DNA of 6,097 nucleotides, taken from Paludibacter sp. GTDB lineage: Bacteria > Bacteroidota > Bacteroidia > Bacteroidales > Paludibacteraceae. Shown in pieces: positions 1 through 3,894 of this stretch. Below the pieces are notes generated by a model. It saw only the letters and a program-made list of their open reading frames with translations. It was not told the DNA's origin and ran no database searches. The first letter of the stretch is position 1. The number at the start of each line of letters is the position of its first letter. Position numbers and translations under genes: made by a program. The DNA is taken from positions 1 through 6,097 of the forward strand of contig JAQTOL010000207.1 in assembly GCA_028748945.1 (NCBI GenBank). Direction: 5' to 3'.

Positions 1-204
1 AAAACATTAGGACCACATTATCGTGAATTCGAATGGCAAGGTGGTTATGCCGGATATTCAGTAAGTCAATCAAAGGTCGCAACAGTTGAAAATTACATTC
101 GAATACAAAAAGAACATCATAAAAAACGAACATTCCAGGAGGAATATATTCAATTCTTGAAGGAAAACGGGGTTGATTACAACGAGGATTATTTGTGGAC
201 ATAA
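1..204 (+). CDS. IS200-like Y1 (REP-associated) transposase, C-terminal fragment
   Basis: The reading frame is open from the first base of the window and ends at TAA 202-204, giving 67 visible residues; the N-terminal part, with the HUH metal-binding histidines, lies outside the window. The visible part has the features of the C-terminal end of IS200/IS605-type Y1 transposases, especially the REP-associated (RAYT) group common in Bacteroidota: an FEWQGGY segment, then a helix reading NYIRIQKEHHKKRTFQEE, and a tail ending in DEDYLWT-like residues (NEDYLWT). Y32 followed by Q36 (Y-x3-Q) fits the catalytic tyrosine and its partner glutamine in this family. Such enzymes cut and rejoin single-stranded DNA at hairpin sequences. 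The hairpin-rich region directly downstream supports the RAYT reading. The visible part has no frameshift; whether the whole gene is intact cannot be seen. It converges on the redox operon and is probably unrelated to it. Confidence 0.88.
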   Translation, partial: KTLGPHYREFEWQGGYAGYSVSQSKVATVENYIRIQKEHHKKRTFQEEYIQFLKENGVDYNEDYLWT

Positions 205-212
205 TCTATGCT

Positions 213-309
213 GCCCCTTCGGGGCGCAATTCTAACTTTCTCCTTTTAACCCAATGCATCGCCATTTCATGGCTTTCCATTGGGCTGGGATATAAAGGGC
301 TTTCAGCCC
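213..309. repeat. REP-like palindromic element next to the transposase
   Basis: Three hairpins follow the transposase stop codon. The first is GCCCC-TTC-GGGGC (213-225). The second is a nested stem: CCCAATG 250-256 pairs with CATTGGG 278-284, and inside it GCCAT-TTC-ATGGC (261-273) is flanked by 4-nt internal loops. The third is GGGCT-TTC-AGCCC (297-309). All three tips have a 5-bp stem and a TTC loop. Palindromes of this kind beside a Y1 transposase are the hallmark of REP/RAYT systems, where the enzyme recognises the hairpins. REP identity is inferred from structure and position; repeat copies elsewhere in the genome cannot be checked here. Neither outer hairpin has a convincing T-run on the plus strand, so it is not called as the transposase terminator. 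Confidence 0.7.
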
Positions 310-310
310 G

Positions 311-362
311 AAAAAACAAACAGAATAAAACCGGCTGAATCTCCTCAAGGAAATTCAGCCGG
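311..362 (-). terminator. intrinsic terminator of the redox operon
   Basis: A 10-bp perfect stem (331-340 with 353-362, CCGGCTGAAT/ATTCAGCCGG) encloses a 12-nt loop in which TCC/GGA can add three more pairs. Read on the minus strand it is followed directly by a T-rich tract (330-311: TTTTATTCTGTTTGTTTTTT), the classic intrinsic terminator arrangement. It lies about 60 nt past the stop codon of the last operon gene. On the plus strand the downstream sequence is not T-rich, so it looks one-directional. The stem shares TTCAGCC with the last REP hairpin (302-308), so it may be derived from a related palindrome. Confidence 0.8.
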
Positions 363-372
363 ATATTGTTAT

Positions 373-405
373 AACTTTCCCAAAGTTCTAAACTTTGGGA
401 AAGTT
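373..405. repeat. 15-bp perfect inverted repeat, nested palindrome
   Basis: The arms 373-387 (AACTTTCCCAAAGTT) and 391-405 (AACTTTGGGAAAGTT) are perfect reverse complements separated by CTA. Each arm is also a small palindrome (AACTTT-CCC-AAAGTT and AACTTT-GGG-AAAGTT), so the site can fold as one long hairpin or as two short ones with complementary CCC and GGG loops. It begins 15 nt after the stop codon of the membrane subunit gene on the minus strand. There is no T-run directly after it on either strand, so by itself it is a poor intrinsic terminator. It may protect the mRNA 3' end, back up the terminator at 311-362, or be a dispersed palindrome. Confidence 0.75.
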
Positions 406-420
406 TGTAGCTTTTAAAAA

Positions 421-1467
421 TTATGCCTCTTTCAACTTCGCAAAATACATGGCAAAGGAACGATACAGGAAGTGTGTCCATTTACCGAAAGGAACAATGA
501 TTAATGCCCATTGAACCAAAATGGTGAAATGAAGAACATACAACCATTTGTTCATTTCCAGAATGTCCAGATCGATAAACAGGCGGGTCATAAAGGCGGT
601 TAAGCCCATCATAAATAACCAGATGACGAAAAACCAGTCCGAAGGTTGTGAATGTTGATTCATTGTTTTTTTCTTTTTCATGCGGCTGTTTACAAAATCA
701 ACCGTTACCACAAATACAATGGCACTAACCACGTATCCGAAAACAATGACGAACATGTATTGTGATGAAAACCAGTCCATAAATACCGTTGTGAATAACA
801 GCGATAAATAACCGATTACCAATATAAAATGTTCAAACCAACGGAAGCGGTTGTCGTCACAATCCAATGCCCGTTTCTGGGTAAACATGGTTACAAAAAA
901 CTCACCCAGACTGCTTACATACTTTTTAAACGGCACTTTCGTTTTCGGTTTCAGAATAGTAAAATACCACATCCGAATGATATTCGGAACAAAAATTACT
1001 GCCATGATAGAAGCAATTGCAATGGCTTCGAACAAGTGACCTACATGCATCATATGTTCCAGATCAAAATCGGCATTAAAGGCGAATGCCAGCACACCCA
1101 CAAATGTAAGAACAAAGGCAGTAATACTTGCCGGCAACGATTTGTACATTAAACCGGACAAACCTGTCCAGTCATACTTGGCCGTCAACCAGCGGCGCAG
1201 CGACATCATTAACTCGCCCGGTTCGGCTTGCCGCGGACATTCCGACGAACATTCGCCACAATAATAACATTCCCAGGGCTTCAACGACGCTTTTATTTCA
1301 TCTTCCAGTCCCAGGGTACTGTAACGAATCATTTCACGTGGAAACGAACTGTCGGTTGTGGAGAGAGCGCAAGTTGCCGTACAGTTTCCACAATTGAAAC
1401 AGGCGCTAAAATCACTCGCTCCGTATTTTTGAAGTTCGGTTGCAAATTCAGGATTAACTCTTGACAT
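421..1467 (-). CDS. HdrC/QmoC-like membrane iron-sulfur subunit
   Basis: This 348-residue protein starts at ATG 1467 and ends at TAA 421. Residues 1-100 form an HdrC-type domain with two [4Fe-4S] motifs: C23-x2-C26-x2-C29-x3-C33 and C67-x2-C70-x2-C73-x3-C77-P. The rest contains six hydrophobic segments (about 110-130, 144-168, 211-233, 237-260, 277-299 and 308-328) with a short soluble loop (171-209) after the second. Histidines at or near the helices (H138, H141, H144, H213, H313, H332) could ligate haem b. An HdrC domain fused to a cytochrome-b-like membrane domain is the architecture of QmoC, the quinone-reducing membrane subunit of the Qmo complex, and the length is close to that family. 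It probably passes electrons between the HdrA-like partners and menaquinone. It is the last gene of the operon, 93 bp after the HdrA-like gene. The leader is A-rich without a Shine-Dalgarno sequence. Fe-S ligation and topology are well supported; haem binding and direction of electron flow are inferred. Confidence 0.9.
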   Translation of the reverse strand: MSRVNPEFATELQKYGASDFSACFNCGNCTATCALSTTDSSFPREMIRYSTLGLEDEIKASLKPWECYYCGECSSECPRQAEPGELMMSLRRWLTAKYDWTGLSGLMYKSLPASITAFVLTFVGVLAFAFNADFDLEHMMHVGHLFEAIAIASIMAVIFVPNIIRMWYFTILKPKTKVPFKKYVSSLGEFFVTMFTQKRALDCDDNRFRWFEHFILVIGYLSLLFTTVFMDWFSSQYMFVIVFGYVVSAIVFVVTVDFVNSRMKKKKTMNQHSQPSDWFFVIWLFMMGLTAFMTRLFIDLDILEMNKWLYVLHFTILVQWALIIVPFGKWTHFLYRSFAMYFAKLKEA

Positions 1468-1472
1468 ATATT

Positions 1473-1510
1473 TTTTAGATTTTTAGATCCAAGAATCAAG
1501 AGTCTAGACA
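1473..1510 (-). repeat. pre-start repeat, copy 2 (before the QmoC-like gene)
   Basis: This 38-bp stretch ends 5 nt before the ATG at 1467. It aligns without gaps to 3760-3797, which lies 3 nt before the ATG of the HdrA-like gene, with 32 of 38 positions identical by eye. Read on the minus strand it goes from a CTCTTGATTCT segment into an A-rich ATCTAAAAATCTAAAA segment. Bacteroidota generally lack strong Shine-Dalgarno sites and favour A-rich leaders, so the A-rich half may act as the translation initiation region. That role is inferred. Confidence 0.75.
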
Positions 1511-1537
1511 TCATATATCCTAGCTCTTGGTTCTTGG
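1489..1537. other. imperfect inverted repeat (intercistronic hairpin)
   Basis: Bases 1489-1506 (CCAAGAATCAAGAGTCTA) are nearly the reverse complement of 1521-1537 (TAGCTCTTGGTTCTTGG), with one mismatch or wobble and one bulged base, around a 14-nt loop. In the minus-strand mRNA it would form a stem between the HdrA-like and QmoC-like genes. Such a structure could affect mRNA processing or the relative yield of the two proteins, but it may simply result from repeats landing in opposite orientations. Confidence 0.5.
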
Positions 1538-1556
1538 TTCTTGGTTCTTGGTTCTT
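1524..1556. repeat. 7-bp tandem repeat, unit TTCTTGG
   Basis: There are three perfect TTCTTGG units (1531-1551), an imperfect unit before them (CTCTTGG, 1524-1530) and a partial one after (TTCTT, 1552-1556), about 4.7 copies in all. On the mRNA strand it reads as repeated CCAAGAA. It starts 4 nt beyond the stop codon of the HdrA-like gene (TAG 1561-1563) and overlaps one arm of the inverted repeat at 1489-1537. Tracts like this are prone to copy-number change through slippage. Confidence 0.85.
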
Positions 1557-1560
1557 TTGT

Positions 1561-3756
1561 CTATTTCTTTTTATAATAAAAATATTCTTCTTTCGCATCC
1601 ATACCGGCCGGTACTACCACACCGTAGCGATTCATGGTCATTAGGTGGAATGTAACCAGATCACCGGCAAGTTTTGAGTTGGCGACAATTTCAGGAATGG
1701 TGTTTTTCTCGTCGGACATTCCAGCCAGAATTTCTTTCCAAACCTGAGGATATTCTTTCATACCCACTTTGCCTTCTTCCTGAACTTCTTCCGGATTCAC
1801 TTCTTTTTCCCTGATTTTCACTTCGTGCATAAATCCATCAATCATCGATTCGATTTCATGGTCGGTGTACTGAGCAATTTCAATGGCGTTCGTCGGACAA
1901 ACCGGAGCACACATACCGCAACCGGTACAAACCGCTTTATTCACAGCAGCAATGCGTTTGCCATCTACTTCCACTTCTTTAATGGCCGTATAGTCGCACA
2001 CATCAGAACATTTTCCGCACCAGGTACAAGCATCAGCATTCACACGGGCAATAATCGGGTCCACTGAAACGGTTCCGCTCTTAAGCAAAGCCGTGATTTT
2101 GGAAGCACCTGCCAATGACGACTGTACCGATTCAGTTACATTCTTTGGTCCCTGACAGGTTCCGCCAATGTAAACTCCTTTGATAACCGTTTCCACCGGT
2201 TTCAGTTTCGGGTGAATTTCGTTGAAGAATTTATCGCGACCAATTGGAATTTTGAAAAGTTCGGACATACGGATTGAGTCTTCGCGTGGCACCATTCCGG
2301 TTACCAAAACTACCAAATCAGCTTCAATTTCCAGATCTTTCTTAGCTGTCAGATAATCTTTTACCTTCACAATGGTCGATTTGCCATCCAATTCTACTAC
2401 AGGTAATTCCTTGTCTTCGTATTTAAAATACATATCGCCTTGTTTGGACGATTCGGCATACAAAATCTCCTGTTTTCCGTACGTACGGATATCGCGATAA
2501 ACGTGATAAGTCTGGATTTTCTCGTATTTTTGTTTCAGTTGCAACGAAGTATGAATGGTTGACGTACAACACTGACGTGAACAATATTTATTGTCCCCTT
2601 TTTTCTGACGACTCCCCACACAATAGATAAAGGCAACCGTCTTGATTTGCTTGCCTTTGTAAACCAGTTTTTCAGGATTCAATTCAATCAAACGGTTCAA
2701 TTCAGGGAGCGTAACTACATTATCAATGGTGTTGTATCCAAATTCACCTTCTTTGGGTTGATAATTATCATAACCGGTTGTTACCAATACAGATCCAACG
2801 ATTAACGAAAGCGTTTCTTCCTGTTCGTTCAGGTTCAGGGTAGAAGCAAATTTGGCAACGAAATCAGTTTCGTTTTTCAACAATTCGGCTTCAACAACAG
2901 GAACATCAGGCAATGCTTCAGGATAATTTTTATAAATGGCTTTTCGTTTGGTCAAACCTAAATTAAAGGCATCATCCACCGAAACCGGACATTCTTCCAT
3001 AGCACGTTTCACAGCTTGTTTGTCGGCTTTTCCATTGATAAAACGAGGTTTAACCTTGATATCAACATGGAAATTTCCAAGACTTCCCGAAACTTTTTCA
3101 ACGGTAGCTCCGGTAAACAAAGTGATATTTGTTTGCTTTTTGATTTCTTCGTACAAAGAAGCAACAATATCTTTTCCTTTTTGTCCCGACATGAACAAAC
3201 TATCTTTCTGGGCAATCCGTCCTCCTACAAAATAATCTTTTTCAATAAGGAACACTTCATTTCCGCTTTTTGCCAATTCAATCGCCGCTTTCATACCTGC
3301 AACTCCGGCACCAACCACAAGGGCTGTTTTCTTTACCGAAAGTTCAATATTTTCCAACGATTCTGAAAATGAAACACGGTTGATACCGGCACGAATTAAT
3401 CCGGCGGCTTTCACCGTTGCTTCGCGGGGACGGTCACTGTGTGGCCACGAACATTGCTCACGGATATTAACCTGAACATAGTTGGATGGATTTAAACCGG
3501 CACGCGAAGCTACATTCTTAAACGTATGTAAATGCAGTTTTGGTGAGCAAGAACAAACCACGATTGCATCCAGATTATTTTCCTGAATATCTTTCACCAT
3601 GTCTTTCTGGTTGGAATCGGCACAGGCAAACATTACATCTTTGGAGATGACAACGTTTTCCTCTTTATGAAACATTTTGCCTAATTCTTCCACATCTACG
3701 TAATCGGAAATATTTCCGCCGCAATGACAAATATATACACCTATTCTTTCTTTCAT
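1561..3756 (-). CDS. HdrA-like flavo-iron-sulfur subunit with winged-helix-like tail
   Basis: The protein has 731 residues from ATG 3756; the HdrA similarity begins at once (RIGVYICHCGGN), and a 10-residue-longer TTG start would be encoded by the upstream repeat. Domains in order: HdrA N-terminal domain (1-135; C10, C12, C45, VCSCSP at 67-72, SWPH), FAD-binding GAGVAG at 149-154, the HdrA signature C379-x12-C392-x3-C396-C397 that probably ligates a cluster, the second FAD half ending near GGTCQGPKN (531-539), and two ferredoxin motifs (C577/580/583/587 and C610/613/616/620). The ferredoxin insert usual in HdrA before the TTGYD segment is present in length (236-328) but has lost its cysteine motifs; only C256 remains. 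Residues 632-731 are an extra tail, the end of which resembles a winged helix. HdrA proteins are the flavin hubs of heterodisulfide reductase and Qmo complexes. Here it probably passes electrons between gene A and the membrane subunit. The family call is strong; substrates and any flavin bifurcation are inferred. Confidence 0.92.
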   Translation of the reverse strand: MKERIGVYICHCGGNISDYVDVEELGKMFHKEENVVISKDVMFACADSNQKDMVKDIQENNLDAIVVCSCSPKLHLHTFKNVASRAGLNPSNYVQVNIREQCSWPHSDRPREATVKAAGLIRAGINRVSFSESLENIELSVKKTALVVGAGVAGMKAAIELAKSGNEVFLIEKDYFVGGRIAQKDSLFMSGQKGKDIVASLYEEIKKQTNITLFTGATVEKVSGSLGNFHVDIKVKPRFINGKADKQAVKRAMEECPVSVDDAFNLGLTKRKAIYKNYPEALPDVPVVEAELLKNETDFVAKFASTLNLNEQEETLSLIVGSVLVTTGYDNYQPKEGEFGYNTIDNVVTLPELNRLIELNPEKLVYKGKQIKTVAFIYCVGSRQKKGDNKYCSRQCCTSTIHTSLQLKQKYEKIQTYHVYRDIRTYGKQEILYAESSKQGDMYFKYEDKELPVVELDGKSTIVKVKDYLTAKKDLEIEADLVVLVTGMVPREDSIRMSELFKIPIGRDKFFNEIHPKLKPVETVIKGVYIGGTCQGPKNVTESVQSSLAGASKITALLKSGTVSVDPIIARVNADACTWCGKCSDVCDYTAIKEVEVDGKRIAAVNKAVCTGCGMCAPVCPTNAIEIAQYTDHEIESMIDGFMHEVKIREKEVNPEEVQEEGKVGMKEYPQVWKEILAGMSDEKNTIPEIVANSKLAGDLVTFHLMTMNRYGVVVPAGMDAKEEYFYYKKK
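1564..1767 (-). other. putative winged-helix domain at the C-terminus of the HdrA-like protein
   Basis: Residues about 664-731 of the HdrA-like protein read like an ArsR/MarR-style fold: a first helix (YPQVWKEILAGM, 669-680), a second (TIPEIVANSK, 686-695), a recognition-like helix (AGDLVTFHLMTMNRYG, 697-712), and a wing with EEYFYYKK at its end (723-730). The T-I-x-E-I ... V-T-x-H-L-x-x-M ... Y-G-x-V pattern is the basis of this call. It contains no cysteine. Whether it binds DNA, RNA or a protein partner cannot be told from sequence. Confidence 0.55.
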
Positions 3757-3759
3757 TTC

Positions 3760-3797
3760 TTTTAGATTTTTAGATTTTAGAATCAAGAGCTAAGACA
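3760..3797 (-). repeat. pre-start repeat, copy 1 (before the HdrA-like gene)
   Basis: This is the partner of 1473-1510, the same length and 32 of 38 positions identical by eye, ending 3 nt before the ATG at 3756. The part nearest the start contains two TTTTAGAT-like units on the plus strand (AATCTAAAA on the mRNA strand). It supplies the A-rich leader of the gene, and no Shine-Dalgarno sequence is seen. It also creates a short in-frame TTG extension that should not be taken as the start. Confidence 0.75.
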
Positions 3798-3810
3798 ATT
3801 GTGTTTTAAT

Positions 3811-3894
3811 TCCTGATTCTTTATCCTGAAACTCCTATACTATTGTAAATTCTTTTTTCTTGTCTTGAATCCTGGTTCTTGATTCTTGTATCTT
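3811..3894. repeat. degenerate GATTCTTGG-type repeats spanning the gap and the end of gene A
   Basis: Segments at 3811-3830 (TCCTGATTCTTTATCCTGAA) and 3863-3894 (containing TCTTGAATCCTGG, TTCTTGATTCTTG) are degenerate relatives of the CTTGATTCTTGG motifs found before the QmoC-like gene. The second segment is inside the coding region of gene A and encodes its last residues (IQESRTRIQD). The family resemblance is judged by eye and the borders are approximate. Confidence 0.55.

Noticed and set aside
206..481. Minus-strand frame over the REP and terminator region
   Set aside because: It covers the hairpins and runs into the end of the QmoC-like gene out of frame; the translation has no domain-like pattern.
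829..1152. Plus-strand open frames opposite the QmoC-like gene
   Set aside because: They are antisense to a well-supported membrane protein gene and their translations show no family features.
421..1467. Gene C as a methanogen-type soluble HdrC
   Set aside because: Soluble HdrC lacks the ~240-residue region with six hydrophobic segments seen here; the QmoC-like fusion fits better.
1524..1556. Short repeats as a CRISPR array
   Set aside because: The 7-bp units are directly abutting with no unique spacers and no cas genes are present.
1329..1598. Small minus-strand reading frame across the gap between the HdrA-like and QmoC-like genes
   Set aside because: It overlaps the coding ends of both neighbours in another frame, is built partly of the simple repeat, and shows no recognisable domain.
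3757..3786. A longer HdrA-like protein starting at TTG 3786
   Set aside because: The extra ten residues are encoded by the intercistronic repeat and show no family similarity. HdrA similarity begins at the ATG at 3756.
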